64,000 nt of DNA from Rubrivivax sp. Lineage in GTDB: Bacteria; Pseudomonadota; Gammaproteobacteria; Burkholderiales; Burkholderiaceae_C. Numbering within the stretch: position 1 is the first letter of the stretch; every line of letters begins with the position of its first letter. The stretch lies in assembly GCA_030680415.1 (NCBI GenBank), contig JAUXVE010000049.1:1-64000 (forward strand), written 5' to 3'. This document shows positions 1 through 13,858 of this stretch, one piece after another. Both the position numbers and the translations under genes were made by a program. Under the pieces are notes generated by a model. It worked only from the letters and a program-made list of their open reading frames with translations. It was not told the DNA's origin and did no database searches.

Positions 1-2
1 TC

Positions 3-86
3 GTGTTCTACGGCACCAAGCGGCTAGGCGGCGGCGGCGGGCGCGACACCCGGGCGGTCAAGTTTTTGAAGTTCGCATCGTCGTGA
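3..86 (+). CDS. C-terminal tail of an unidentified protein, cut by the window edge
   Basis: An open frame enters from the left edge and ends at a TGA after 27 codons. The residues include a run of five glycines followed by a basic stretch and the end KFLKFASS. The frame next to it is stopped early. Only the tail is visible, so no family can be named. Its position just ahead of a phage-type terminase gene suggests, as inference only, that it belongs to the same mobile element. It could also be a chance open frame. Confidence 0.3.
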   Translation: MFYGTKRLGGGGGRDTRAVKFLKFASS

Positions 87-569
87 TGAGAAGCGCGCCG
101 GGTCGAGCCAGCCAAGCCATAGACCCGGTGCGTGGCTGCAGGACCAGTCGGACGGCCCGCAGCGTTCCACGTATGGCAGGGCACCAGCTCGAAAGAGTGG
201 GGCACCTTGGGCGCGCGAGAGCGTGCGACGGTGCCACCTACACAAGGCCGCTGGTGCGTCGATTGCAGGCGCAGCAGGGGTAGCACCGGTGAGACCGCGC
301 GCATGCAGCCAGCGCCACGGCGGGGCAGCTCTCACGCACGCGCGAGGCTGGGGGGCAGGGCGATTCTCTGGAGCACCCAGCTCAGTACCGTTCGGTTAGG
401 TCCGTTTCCATAAATCCGTAGTTCCAAGGTAAAAATGGCGCCGCAGAAAACGGCCGGCGTCGTGCGCGCGCGAGGCGGATAGGCGGCATTGCGTCTCTGG
501 AGCACGCGAGCCCGTACCGTCTGGTTTCCTTCGATGAACTGCTTATCGTCAACTTGCCCGGAAAACACC
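87..569. other. 483-base non-coding stretch in the phage-like border
   Basis: No open frame here has a convincing start, ribosome site and composition. Two related segments occur about 129 bases apart. Both begin CTCTGGAGCAC (from 366 and from 495), continue with a GTACCGT core, and end in GGTT. The octamer CGCGCGAG recurs at roughly 211, 334 and 467. The second related segment lies just upstream of the TerS gene, so it could be a control region, but no clear -35/-10 pair is visible. Confidence 0.4.
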
Positions 570-1031
570 ATGGCAACCCGCAAAGTGAAGTCTGATTCGG
601 CAAGCGCCGCCGTCAAAACCCTGCTGGCCGCCGCCGTCAAGGCCATCGAACCGCCTGCGCATGTGCACCTGCGCGACGGCGACCGCAGTTTCTGGTGCAG
701 CGTTGTGCGCGCGCGAGCCCGTGACGAGTGGAGCGAGACTGATCTAGTCCTGGCCGCCCAGCTTGCGCGCTGCCTGGCCGACATCGAGCGCGAGCAAAAG
801 ATGCTCGACACCGAGGGCGTGCTCATCGTCAACGACCGCGGCATGAGCGTCGTCAACCCGCGTGTGAGCGTAGCCGAGCAGTTCGCCCGCCGCGCTCAGG
901 CTTTGGCGCGGACGTTGCGCATGGGCGGCCGAGCTGCCGGCCGGTCGGCCGATATGCAGCATGGGCGCCGGCTTGAGCGTGCAGCGCGCCGGCTGCAGGC
1001 TGAAACGCCTGACGACGGGCTGCTGGCCTGA
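570..1031 (+). CDS. Phage terminase small subunit (TerS-like)
   Basis: The 153-residue product resembles the small-terminase (TerS) proteins of tailed phages, which bind the packaging site and deliver DNA to the large ATPase subunit. Supporting features are a basic Ala/Lys-rich start, then HVHLRDGDRSFW, then RARARDEW.ETDLVLAAQLARC.ADIER, and an NDRG...VNP segment before a C-terminal RRAQALARTLRM helix. The frame is open from 489, but the ATG at 570 starts where similarity begins, so it was chosen. No large terminase, portal or capsid gene follows, which is abnormal for an intact phage. The element may be a remnant or a satellite. The identification is from memory of the family, not a search. 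Confidence 0.65.
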   Translation: MATRKVKSDSASAAVKTLLAAAVKAIEPPAHVHLRDGDRSFWCSVVRARARDEWSETDLVLAAQLARCLADIEREQKMLDTEGVLIVNDRGMSVVNPRVSVAEQFARRAQALARTLRMGGRAAGRSADMQHGRRLERAARRLQAETPDDGLLA

Positions 1032-1120
1032 GTCGGTCCCCCGCGCGCGAGGCATCGGGCCGTGGTTCCCGCTCGGCACCACGGGGCCAAGCGTCGGTCC
1101 CCCGCGCGCGAGGGCATCGG
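1032..1120. repeat. Direct repeat pair containing CCCCGCGCGCGAG
   Basis: Two nearly identical copies lie at 1032-1057 and 1093-1120. Each reads GTCGGTCCCCCGCGCGCGAG followed by GCATCGG, and the second copy has one extra G. A third, shorter copy of the CCCCGCGCGCGA core lies near 1153. The array begins directly after the TerS stop codon. Its function is unknown. It could be a protein-binding array or a packaging-type site. Confidence 0.6.
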
Positions 1121-1136
1121 TCTGCAAATTTGCAGA
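1121..1136. promoter_or_regulatory. Perfect 16-bp palindrome, possible operator
   Basis: TCTGCAAATTTGCAGA is a perfect dyad directly after the second direct repeat and 70 bases ahead of the 57-residue gene. AT-rich symmetric sites in phage borders are often repressor operators. No partner protein can be assigned from the sequence. Confidence 0.45.
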
Positions 1137-1170
1137 CTTCTCAAGCCGCGCTCCCCGCGCGCGATGCTGC

Positions 1171-1200
1171 TTGACGTACCGGATACGCTCCGGTAACGTC
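1171..1200 (+). promoter_or_regulatory. TTGACG box and interrupted dyad upstream of the 57-residue gene
   Basis: TTGACG at 1171-1176 resembles a -35 box. It overlaps an inverted repeat, TACCGGA TACGC TCCGGTA (1177-1195), whose symmetry extends imperfectly into GACG/ACGTC on the flanks. The gene start is only 6 bases downstream at 1206. The site may be an operator over a promoter or an RNA hairpin just before the start codon. Confidence 0.4.
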
Positions 1201-1205
1201 GGGGC

Positions 1206-1379
1206 ATGAATGCAGCAAAGACCGCCAGCGAGAGAGTCGCCGACATGCGCCAGCGTCGCGCCGCCGCGGGCTTGACCCGGCTGGAGGTCTACGCCCACCC
1301 AGACGACCATGCAGCGATTCGCGCCTATGCGGCCCGGCTGCAGCGCAAGCGTGCGAAGGAGGGCAAACCGCCGGGATAG
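1206..1379 (+). CDS. Small basic protein, possible DNA-binding protein
   Basis: The 57-residue product has the core RVADMRQRRAAAGLTRLEV followed by YAHPDD and an Arg/Lys-rich helix. This resembles short ribbon-helix-helix style proteins of phages and plasmids, where a beta strand (LTRLEVYA) precedes a helix that starts at HPDDHAAIR. It was too short for ordinary ORF calling but has a good ATG start. A dyad symmetric element lies directly upstream, which would fit autoregulation. That link is inference. Confidence 0.5.
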   Translation: MNAAKTASERVADMRQRRAAAGLTRLEVYAHPDDHAAIRAYAARLQRKRAKEGKPPG

Positions 1380-1459
1380 CGGCAGAAACAGGCGGGGCCG
1401 GAAGCTGCGGAAACAGCGACCGACCCCTAAGCCACCCACGACTGACTAGGAGTCGAGAA

Positions 1460-1729
1460 ATGACCTCATCGAATGATACTGGCGCCCACGAGCGCCCGAC
1501 CGGCGACATCCTGCCGGCGCTTTACCACCTTGAGCAGGGCGTGCAAGCGTTCGCCTCGGTGCTCGACCTGCAGCAGACCGCGATGCTGGAGCTGCTGAGC
1601 GCATACAGCTGCCCGCCGCTAAGCGTGGAAACCGCAGCAAGGCTGCATGCCGAAAACATCGCGCACTTGGCCGCGCTGCGCCGCCGGCTGCAGGCACTGC
1701 GCCACCAACTTTCAGCGGTGCTGCCATGA
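1460..1729 (+). CDS. Hypothetical 89-residue protein, first of a coupled quartet
   Basis: It starts at an ATG preceded by a clear AGGAG ribosome site at 1447-1451. The product is mostly helical, with leucine- and alanine-rich stretches (LEQGVQAFASVLDLQQTAML and HLAALRRRLQALRHQL) that could form a short coiled coil. No family was recognised. The stop codon overlaps the next start (ATGA), so this gene, the two tiny genes after it and the 136-residue gene are likely translated together. It probably belongs to the phage-like element. Confidence 0.55.
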   Translation: MTSSNDTGAHERPTGDILPALYHLEQGVQAFASVLDLQQTAMLELLSAYSCPPLSVETAARLHAENIAHLAALRRRLQALRHQLSAVLP

Positions 1730-1905
1730 GCGCGCGCGCCCCTGAGCGTGACGCGCGGATTGACCACCGGCTGCACAAGATTGCCGGCACGAACCACCAC
1801 CTTGTGATGCGCTGGTTCGTTCGCGGCCAGCCCGAGCCGTACCGCACCGAGCGCGAGGCATTGGAGGTGCTGCACCGTCAGACTGAGCGCAGGGCAGCGC
1901 CATGA
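1726..1905 (+). CDS. Hypothetical 59-residue protein
   Basis: The ATG overlaps the preceding stop as ATGA. The product is rich in Arg and His (DHRLHKIAGTNHHLVMRWFV) and has no membrane segment or cysteine. The end again overlaps the next start by four bases. No homologue was recognised. Conserved start-stop overlaps on both sides are the main reason to accept it as a gene. Confidence 0.45.
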   Translation: MSARAPERDARIDHRLHKIAGTNHHLVMRWFVRGQPEPYRTEREALEVLHRQTERRAAP

Positions 1906-1979
1906 GTCGCGCCGATAGAGTGATCCTCGTGCTGTTCCTGGCGTTCCTGCTGCTGATCTGGGCGGGGGTGATTCCATGA
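1902..1979 (+). CDS. 25-residue single-pass membrane peptide
   Basis: The tiny frame encodes MSRADR followed by a continuous hydrophobic segment, VILVLFLAFLLLIWAGVIP, that is long enough to cross a membrane. It is framed by ATGA overlaps with the genes on both sides, which supports real translation. The gene is too short for standard annotation. It may be a holin-like or accessory membrane peptide of the phage-like element, but that is speculation. Confidence 0.45.
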   Translation: MSRADRVILVLFLAFLLLIWAGVIP

Positions 1980-2386
1980 CCGCCGCCCCGCTTTACACCG
2001 AACGCCGCCGCCGGAATTACCGCCCAGCCATCGGCATCGCGGTGCTACTGGCCGGCGTAGTGGCGCTGCTGGCCGTCGTGGCACCTGCCAGGAAGGCACC
2101 AGTAGCTGTTCATGCGCTCGGCGTGGGCGACGTGCTCACGGCCGGGGCCGATAGCGCCATCGTCAGGGGCGTGCTGCTGCTGCGGGATGGCACCGTGCTC
2201 GCGGCTGTGAGCCATGTTCGCGGGCAGTACGGGCGCACCGTCTACGTGGTCGAGGGCTGCCCGACCGGTGGCGTGCTGCAGGACACCACGACCGGCGTGC
2301 GCTGGGGATGGCACCGCGGCGGCTATGACATCTTCGCCCGGCTGGCCGACGTGGCGTGCGCGCCTGCACCACCTGAGCGAGCCTGA
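1976..2386 (+). CDS. Hypothetical membrane-anchored protein, 136 residues
   Basis: A basic start (ERRRRNYR) is followed by one membrane segment (residues about 18-38, IGIAVLLAGVVALLAVVA). Then comes a roughly 95-residue exported domain with two cysteines (in EGCP and VACAP). The arrangement suggests an inner-membrane anchor with a periplasmic domain. It is the last gene of the coupled quartet and is followed closely by a rho-independent terminator. The family is unknown. Confidence 0.55.
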   Translation: MTAAPLYTERRRRNYRPAIGIAVLLAGVVALLAVVAPARKAPVAVHALGVGDVLTAGADSAIVRGVLLLRDGTVLAAVSHVRGQYGRTVYVVEGCPTGGVLQDTTTGVRWGWHRGGYDIFARLADVACAPAPPERA

Positions 2387-2400
2387 CGGCCCCCCCCGAG

Positions 2401-2425
2401 AGCCCGCCTTGTGCGGGCTTTTTCT
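2401..2425 (+). terminator. Rho-independent terminator
   Basis: The stem AGCCCGC / GCGGGCT closes a five-base loop and is followed by TTTTCTT. It lies 14 bases after the last gene of the small-gene quartet and ends that transcript before aroB. Confidence 0.85.
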
Positions 2426-2596
2426 TGGGTGCGTGATAGGCTGGTGCGTAAACGGTGCGTAGCAAGCCACCGCAGAGCACCACAAGACAACAGCCGATCA
2501 ATACTCCGCTGCGCGATCTCGCCTATGACGACAGGTAGTTGACATGAAGTTTATTTGCGTTGTTTTGTGGTGGACCACTACTTAAACTGCGCGGCA

Positions 2597-3730
2597 ATGC
2601 AAGCCGCAACCTCCCCTGTGCCGGGCCCACCGAGCGCCGCCACCCGCAGCGTCTCGGTCGCCACGCGCGACTGCCGCTACGACATCCTGATCGGCGCCGG
2701 CTTGTTGGGCGCGCCCGCCGCCTGGACCGGCCTGCCGAGCGCGGCGCGGGCGGTGATCGTGAGCAATCCCACGGTGGATGCGCTGTATGGCAGCGCCCTG
2801 CAGGCCGCCATCGCCCCGCACTATGGCCGCATCAGCCGCGTGCTCCTGCCCGACGGCGAGCAGCACAAGGACTGGGCCAGCCTGAACCTCGTCTTCGACC
2901 ATCTGCTGGCCAGCGGCTGCGACCGCAAGACGGTGCTGTTCGCGCTGGGCGGCGGCGTCGTCGGCGACATGACCGGCTTTGCTGCCGCCACCTACATGCG
3001 CGGCGTGCCCTTCGTGCAGGTGCCGACGACGCTGCTGGCACAGGTGGATTCGTCGGTGGGCGGCAAGACCGCCATCAACCACCCGCGCGGCAAGAACATG
3101 ATCGGCGCCTTCTACCAGCCGGTGCGGGTGGTCTGCGACCTGGCCACGCTGGACAGCCTGCCGCGCCGCGAGTTGTGCGCCGGGCTGGCCGAGGTCATCA
3201 AGTACGGGCCCATCGCGGACCCGGTTTTCCTCGACTGGATCGAGGCCAACCTGGACGCCCTGCTGGCCCGTGACCGCGCCGCGCTGACCCATGCCGTGCA
3301 ACGCTCGTGCGAACTCAAGGCCGACGTGGTGGGCGCCGACGAACGCGAAGGCGGGCTGCGCGCCATCCTCAACTTCGGCCACACCTTCGGCCACGCCATC
3401 GAGGCCGGCATGGGCTACGGCGCCTGGCTGCACGGCGAGGCCGTGGGCTGCGGCATGGTGATGGCCAGCGAGTTGTCGGCGGCGCTGGGCGGGGTACCGG
3501 CGTCCTTCGTCGAACGGATGCGGCAGCTGGTGCAACGTGCCGGACTGCCGGCCGTCGCGCCGGCGATGCCCGTCGAGCGCTGGTTCGAACTCATGCAGGT
3601 GGACAAGAAGGCCGAAGGCGGCGAGATCCGCTTCATCGTCATCGAAGCGCCCGGCCGCGCCGCGCTGCGCCCGGCGCCCGACGCGCTGGTGCGGCGCGTC
3701 ATCGCCGAGCACAGCGCCGCCGCGGCGTGA
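2597..3730 (+). CDS. aroB: 3-dehydroquinate synthase
   Basis: This cytoplasmic enzyme converts DAHP to 3-dehydroquinate, the second shikimate step, using NAD and a divalent metal. The 377-residue product shows LPDGEQHKD, the glycine-rich [35 protein letters not shown] and the metal-site segment [11 protein letters not shown]. The frame is open from a TTG at 2555. The ATG at 2597 gives the normal family length. Its stop overlaps the GTG start of dgt. In many relatives aroK lies directly upstream. Here that place is taken by phage-like DNA. Confidence 0.95.
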   Translation: MQAATSPVPGPPSAATRSVSVATRDCRYDILIGAGLLGAPAAWTGLPSAARAVIVSNPTVDALYGSALQAAIAPHYGRISRVLLPDGEQHKDWASLNLVFDHLLASGCDRKTVLFALGGGVVGDMTGFAAATYMRGVPFVQVPTTLLAQVDSSVGGKTAINHPRGKNMIGAFYQPVRVVCDLATLDSLPRRELCAGLAEVIKYGPIADPVFLDWIEANLDALLARDRAALTHAVQRSCELKADVVGADEREGGLRAILNFGHTFGHAIEAGMGYGAWLHGEAVGCGMVMASELSAALGGVPASFVERMRQLVQRAGLPAVAPAMPVERWFELMQVDKKAEGGEIRFIVIEAPGRAALRPAPDALVRRVIAEHSAAAA

Positions 3731-4878
3731 ACCTCGACACCCTGGCACCCTGGGCCTGCGACCCCCGCCGCTCGCGCGGGCGGCGCATCGCCGAGCCGCC
3801 TTCGCCGTCGCGCAACGAACACCAGCGCGACCGCGACCGCATCGTGCACAGCACGGCGTTCCGGCGCCTGGTCTACAAGACGCAGGTCTTCATCAACCAC
3901 GAAGGGGACCTCTTCCGCACCCGGCTGACGCACTCGCTGGAGGTGGCGCAGCTGGCGCGCTCGGCGGCGCGCGCGCTGTGCCTGAACGAAGACCTGGTCG
4001 AGGCCATCGCGCTGGCGCACGATCTCGGCCACACGCCTTTCGGCCACGCCGGGCAGGACGCCCTGCACGAGTGCATGCACGAACACGGCGGCTTCGAGCA
4101 CAACCTGCAGAGCCTGCGCGTGGTGGACGCGCTGGAGCAGCGCTACCCGGCCTTCGACGGCCTGAACCTGAGCTTCGAGACGCGCGAGGGCATCCTCAAG
4201 CACTGCTCGCGGCGCAACGCCGAACGGCTGGTGCAGGCCGAACCCGCCGGGCCGGGACAGCGCTTCCTGGGCGGCACGCAGCCGAGCCTGGAAGCCCAGC
4301 TCGTCAACCTCGCCGACGAAACGGCCTACAACGCGCACGACATCGACGACGGCGTGCGCTCCGGGCTCATCACGATGGCGCAGCTGGAAGAGGTGCCGTT
4401 GCTGGCACGCCTGCGCGCCGGCGTGCTGGCCGAGTACCCGGCACTGGCCGGACAGCCGAGCCGGCGGCTGCTGTCCGAGACCTTGCGCCGCATGCTGTCG
4501 GCGCTGGTGCGCGACCTGGTGGACAGCACCGCCGCGGCAGTGGCCGAACATGCGCCGGCAGACGTCGACGCCGTGCGCGGTCTGCCTGCGCTGGCCCGCT
4601 TCAGCGCGGCGCAGCGCCGGCAGAGCGCCGAGCTCAAGCGTTTCCTGTTCAGCGAGCTCTACCGCCACCCGCAGGTGGCCGAGACGACGGCGCGCGCCCG
4701 CACCGTCGTGGCCGAGCTGTTTGCGGCCTATCGCACTGCGCCGCACGAGATGCCCGACGACTACGCCGGCGCCGCCGACCGGCCGCGCGCGGTGGCCGAC
4801 TACATCGCCGGCATGACCGACCGCTACGCGCTGCGCGAACACCACCGCCTCACCGGGCAGCGGCTGTTCGCCGAGTGA
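3727..4878 (+). CDS. dgt: Deoxyguanosinetriphosphate triphosphohydrolase-like HD protein
   Basis: The 383-residue HD-domain protein hydrolyses dNTPs to the nucleoside and triphosphate. It has the family signature: [21 protein letters not shown] at the start (residues about 28-48), LTHSLEV, the metal-binding [13 protein letters not shown], and FEHN. The GTG start overlaps the aroB stop (GTGA), so the two genes are translationally coupled. This order is common in Burkholderiales. The open frame extends upstream inside aroB, but that part is a shadow. Confidence 0.9.
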   Translation: MNLDTLAPWACDPRRSRGRRIAEPPSPSRNEHQRDRDRIVHSTAFRRLVYKTQVFINHEGDLFRTRLTHSLEVAQLARSAARALCLNEDLVEAIALAHDLGHTPFGHAGQDALHECMHEHGGFEHNLQSLRVVDALEQRYPAFDGLNLSFETREGILKHCSRRNAERLVQAEPAGPGQRFLGGTQPSLEAQLVNLADETAYNAHDIDDGVRSGLITMAQLEEVPLLARLRAGVLAEYPALAGQPSRRLLSETLRRMLSALVRDLVDSTAAAVAEHAPADVDAVRGLPALARFSAAQRRQSAELKRFLFSELYRHPQVAETTARARTVVAELFAAYRTAPHEMPDDYAGAADRPRAVADYIAGMTDRYALREHHRLTGQRLFAE

Positions 4879-4884
4879 GCAGCG

Positions 4885-5562
4885 ATGGCGCGCCTGCCGC
4901 GTCTGGTGGTCAGCGGCCAGGCGCACCTGCTCATCCAGCGCGGCCACAGCGGCGCGCCCGTGTTCACCGACGACGTCGACCGCGCCGCCTACCTGGCCGC
5001 GCTGCGCGAAACGGCGGCCAGCGAGCGCGTGCAACTGCACGCCTACGCCCTGCTGCGCGCCGAGGTGCAGTTGCTGGCCACTCCCGCCGAGCCCTTGGCC
5101 TTGAGCCGCCTGATGCAGGCCCTGGGGCGGCGCTACGTCGCCGCCCACAACCGCCGGCACGGCCGCAGCGGCACGCTGTGGGACGGGCGCTTTCGCTGCG
5201 GCGTGGTCGAGCCGGGTGCGACGAGACTGCAGGCGCTGTGCCTGGTCGACGGCGCCAGCGCAGACCCGGGCGTGACCAGCGCCCCGCAGCGCCTGGGCGG
5301 CCCGCGCGAGGCGCTGCTGACCGACCCGCCGGAGTACTGGCAACTGGGCAACACACCCTTCGAACGCGAAGCGGCCTACCGCACGCTGCTGGACACCGGC
5401 CTGCCGCCCGCGGCAGCGACATCGTTGCGCCGCGCCGCGCTCGGCGGTTGGGCCGCCGGCTCGGCTGACTTCAAGGCGCGCCTGGCTGCCGCGGCATCGC
5501 GTCCGGCGCAGCCGCGCCCGCGCGGCCGACCCCGGCGAACGCCGCATAGCGACGCCGGTTGA
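4885..5562 (+). CDS. RayT/IS200-like transposase relative lacking the HUH motif
   Basis: The 225-residue protein follows the plan of REP-associated tyrosine transposases: HLLIQRGH near the start, YLAALRE, HAYALLRAEVQLL, RRYVAAHNRRHGRSGTLWDGRFR. Family members carry NHVHLL, whose two histidines bind the metal. Here the positions read RAEVQLL (Glu60, Gln62). The nucleophile Tyr84 is retained. The later YIELNPVRAG block is also unrecognisable. The frame is intact and the composition matches its neighbours, so this looks like a catalytically dead, possibly domesticated gene rather than a recent insertion. Confidence 0.75.
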   Translation: MARLPRLVVSGQAHLLIQRGHSGAPVFTDDVDRAAYLAALRETAASERVQLHAYALLRAEVQLLATPAEPLALSRLMQALGRRYVAAHNRRHGRSGTLWDGRFRCGVVEPGATRLQALCLVDGASADPGVTSAPQRLGGPREALLTDPPEYWQLGNTPFEREAAYRTLLDTGLPPAAATSLRRAALGGWAAGSADFKARLAAAASRPAQPRPRGRPRRTPHSDAG

Positions 5563-5625
5563 CGCGAGGCGTGCGCCTGGCACGGCGCCTGCTTCAAATC
5601 CCCAGCCTGGACCGGGCACGCAAAT

Positions 5626-5690
5626 GTTATGTCCCCATTTAATGGGATCTGCCATAACGATTGAGTTATTTTTACTCCGACCCCATTTAT
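5626..5690. repeat. REP-like element in the gltB leader
   Basis: An AT-richer patch holds nested inverted repeats: GTTATG (5626) with CATAAC (5653), and CCCATT with AATGGG between them. CCCCATTTA recurs at 5633 and 5681. On the reverse strand it contains GGGGTCGGAGTAAAAAT, a motif often seen around RayT-type transposase genes in proteobacteria. It lies 77 bases before gltB and just after the RayT-like gene. Confidence 0.55.
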
Positions 5691-5766
5691 TCGATCTTGC
5701 CGGCTTTGCTGCACTGCGGTAGGCTTGCGAGGTTTGTCCCTCGAGGCCCTGAACCAGGAGCGCGCC

Positions 5767-10521
<4,755 letters not shown>

Positions 10522-10554
10522 GCGCCATTCAAGCGCAAAGCGAGAGGACACGAG

Positions 10555-12042
<1,488 letters not shown>

Positions 12043-12191
12043 GCGCAGCGGCGGCCGACGCCGTGCATGGCTACAGATCTTCACTCTTGCGGCACCGTCC
12101 CGCCGCTGCGGGTTTGCCCTGAGCATGCGAGAATCCGCGCCACCCCAGACAGGCTCCCCGTGGCGACCCACGCGCCCGGCCCGGCAAGCGC

Positions 12192-13001
12192 TTGAGCTCA
12201 GAAACCTTCATCGACATCGACCACGTCACCTTCGGCTACGACGCCAGCCGTCCGATCCTGAGCGACATATCGCTGCAGTTCCAGCGTGGCAAGGTCACCG
12301 CCATCCTGGGCGGCTCGGGTTGCGGCAAGACGACGCTGCTGCGCCTGATCGGCGGTGTGCACGCCGCCAACAAGGGGCGCGTGGTCTTCGACGGCGAGGT
12401 CGTCAACACGCGTGACCGGACGCTGTTGTACCGGCTGCGCGGACGCCTGGGCATGCTGTTCCAGTTCGGCGCCCTGTTCACCGACCTCACGGTGTTCGAC
12501 AACGTCGCCTTTCCACTGCGCGAACACACCGCCCTGCCCGAGGCGATGATCCGCGACATCGTGCTGATGAAGCTCAATGCCGTGGGCCTGCGTGGCGCTG
12601 CCGCCCTGCGCATCAGCGAGGTCTCGGGCGGCATGGCGCGGCGCGTCGCGCTGGCGCGGGCGATCGCGCTCGACCCCGAGCTCATCATGTACGACGAGCC
12701 CTTTGCCGGCCTCGACCTGATTTCGATGGGTGTGGCCGCCAAGCTCATCCGCACCCTCAACGACGTCACCGGCGCCACTTCGCTGGTGGTCTCGCACGAC
12801 GTGCCGCAGTGCATGGCGATCAGCGACCACGTGGTCCTGCTGGCCACGCAGGGCCGCATCGTCGCCCAGGGCACGCCGGCCGAGCTGATGTCCTCCACCG
12901 ACCCCGAGACGCGCCAGTTCGTGTACGGTGAACCCGACGGGCCGGTCAAGTTCCACTACCCCGCACCCGAGATCGGCGTCGACTTCGGCGTCACCGCATG
13001 A
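12192..13001 (+). CDS. mlaF: Phospholipid ABC transporter ATP-binding protein MlaF
   Basis: The 269-residue ATPase of the MlaFEDB inner-membrane complex maintains outer-membrane lipid asymmetry. It has Walker A GGSGCGKTT, the signature VSGGMARRVALARA, Walker B ELIMYDEPFAGLD, and an H-loop in VVSHD. A TTG start at 12192 was chosen because it yields the normal MlaF N-terminus. It overlaps the stop of a possible 11-codon leader frame that begins at a GTG at 12160. The mlaE, mlaD, mlaA, mlaC and mlaB genes follow in order. Confidence 0.93.
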   Translation: MSSETFIDIDHVTFGYDASRPILSDISLQFQRGKVTAILGGSGCGKTTLLRLIGGVHAANKGRVVFDGEVVNTRDRTLLYRLRGRLGMLFQFGALFTDLTVFDNVAFPLREHTALPEAMIRDIVLMKLNAVGLRGAAALRISEVSGGMARRVALARAIALDPELIMYDEPFAGLDLISMGVAAKLIRTLNDVTGATSLVVSHDVPQCMAISDHVVLLATQGRIVAQGTPAELMSSTDPETRQFVYGEPDGPVKFHYPAPEIGVDFGVTA

Positions 13002-13050
13002 CGCCGACCCCCAGGCTCACCTCGTTCGCCGACCCTTGCGGGGGCCGGCG

Positions 13051-13830
13051 ATGAACTTGCTCGCGCGCCTGGGCGCCATCGCGCTGGAGCAGTTCCGCGG
13101 CTGGGGCCATGCGGTGTTCTTCTTCCTCGACCTGCTGCGCGCGGTGCCGGCTTCGCTGCGCCGCTTCGACCTCGTGGTGGCCCAGGTGCACGCCATCGGC
13201 AACCGCTCGCTGGTCATCATCCTGGCCTCGGGTCTGGCGGTGGGTTTCGTGCTGGCGCTGCAGATGTACTACGCGCTGGTGACCTACGGCGCAGCAGAGA
13301 ACCTGGGCCTGATCGTCAACCTGTCGCTGGTGCGCGAACTCGGTCCGGTGGTCGCTGCGCTGCTCTTCGCCGGCCGCGCCGGCACCTCGCTGACGGCCGA
13401 GATCGGCCTCATGAAGGCCGGCGAACAGCTCGCGGCAATGGAGCTGATGGCCATCGACCCCAAGGCGCGCGTGCTGGCGCCGCGGCTCATCGGCGGCATC
13501 GTTTCGATGCCCATCCTGGCGATCCTGTTCTCGGCCATCGGCATCCTGGGCGCCTGGCTCGTGGCGGTGAAGCTGATCGGTGTCGACGCCGGCAACTTCT
13601 GGTCGATCATGCAGACGGGCGTCGACGTCTGGCGCGACGTCGGCAACGGTGTCTTCAAGGCCGCCGTGTTCGGCGTCATCTGCACCGTGGTGGCGCTGTA
13701 CCAGGGCCATGAAACCGAGGCCACGCCCGAAGGCGTGGCCTACGCCACCACGCGCACCGTGGTGATCTCTTCCTTGTGGGTGCTGGGGATGGACTTCATC
13801 CTCACGGCGCTCATGTTCTCGACGCCCTGA
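13051..13830 (+). CDS. mlaE: Phospholipid ABC transporter permease MlaE
   Basis: The 259-residue integral membrane protein has several hydrophobic segments (for example SLVIILASGLAVGFVLALQM and ILAILFSAIGILGAWLVAV). It carries the MlaE/YrbE hallmark LVRELGPVVAALLFAGRAG..LTAEIG.M, with the nearby EQL.AMELMAIDP loop. The frame is open upstream from 12928, but the ATG at 13051 gives the family start. It forms the membrane channel of the Mla complex with MlaF and MlaD. Confidence 0.93.
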   Translation: MNLLARLGAIALEQFRGWGHAVFFFLDLLRAVPASLRRFDLVVAQVHAIGNRSLVIILASGLAVGFVLALQMYYALVTYGAAENLGLIVNLSLVRELGPVVAALLFAGRAGTSLTAEIGLMKAGEQLAAMELMAIDPKARVLAPRLIGGIVSMPILAILFSAIGILGAWLVAVKLIGVDAGNFWSIMQTGVDVWRDVGNGVFKAAVFGVICTVVALYQGHETEATPEGVAYATTRTVVISSLWVLGMDFILTALMFSTP

Positions 13831-13858
13831 GCACGCGCTCGGGCAGGAGTTTTCAGGT

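Noticed and set aside
1032..1165. CRISPR array
   Set aside because: There are only two full repeats and one partial copy, with unequal spacing and no cas genes. It does not have the regular repeat-spacer form.
12160..12195. An 11-codon leader frame ending at the mlaF start
   Set aside because: The GTG start lacks a ribosome site and the peptide is not of attenuator type. It is noted only because it touches the TTG start.
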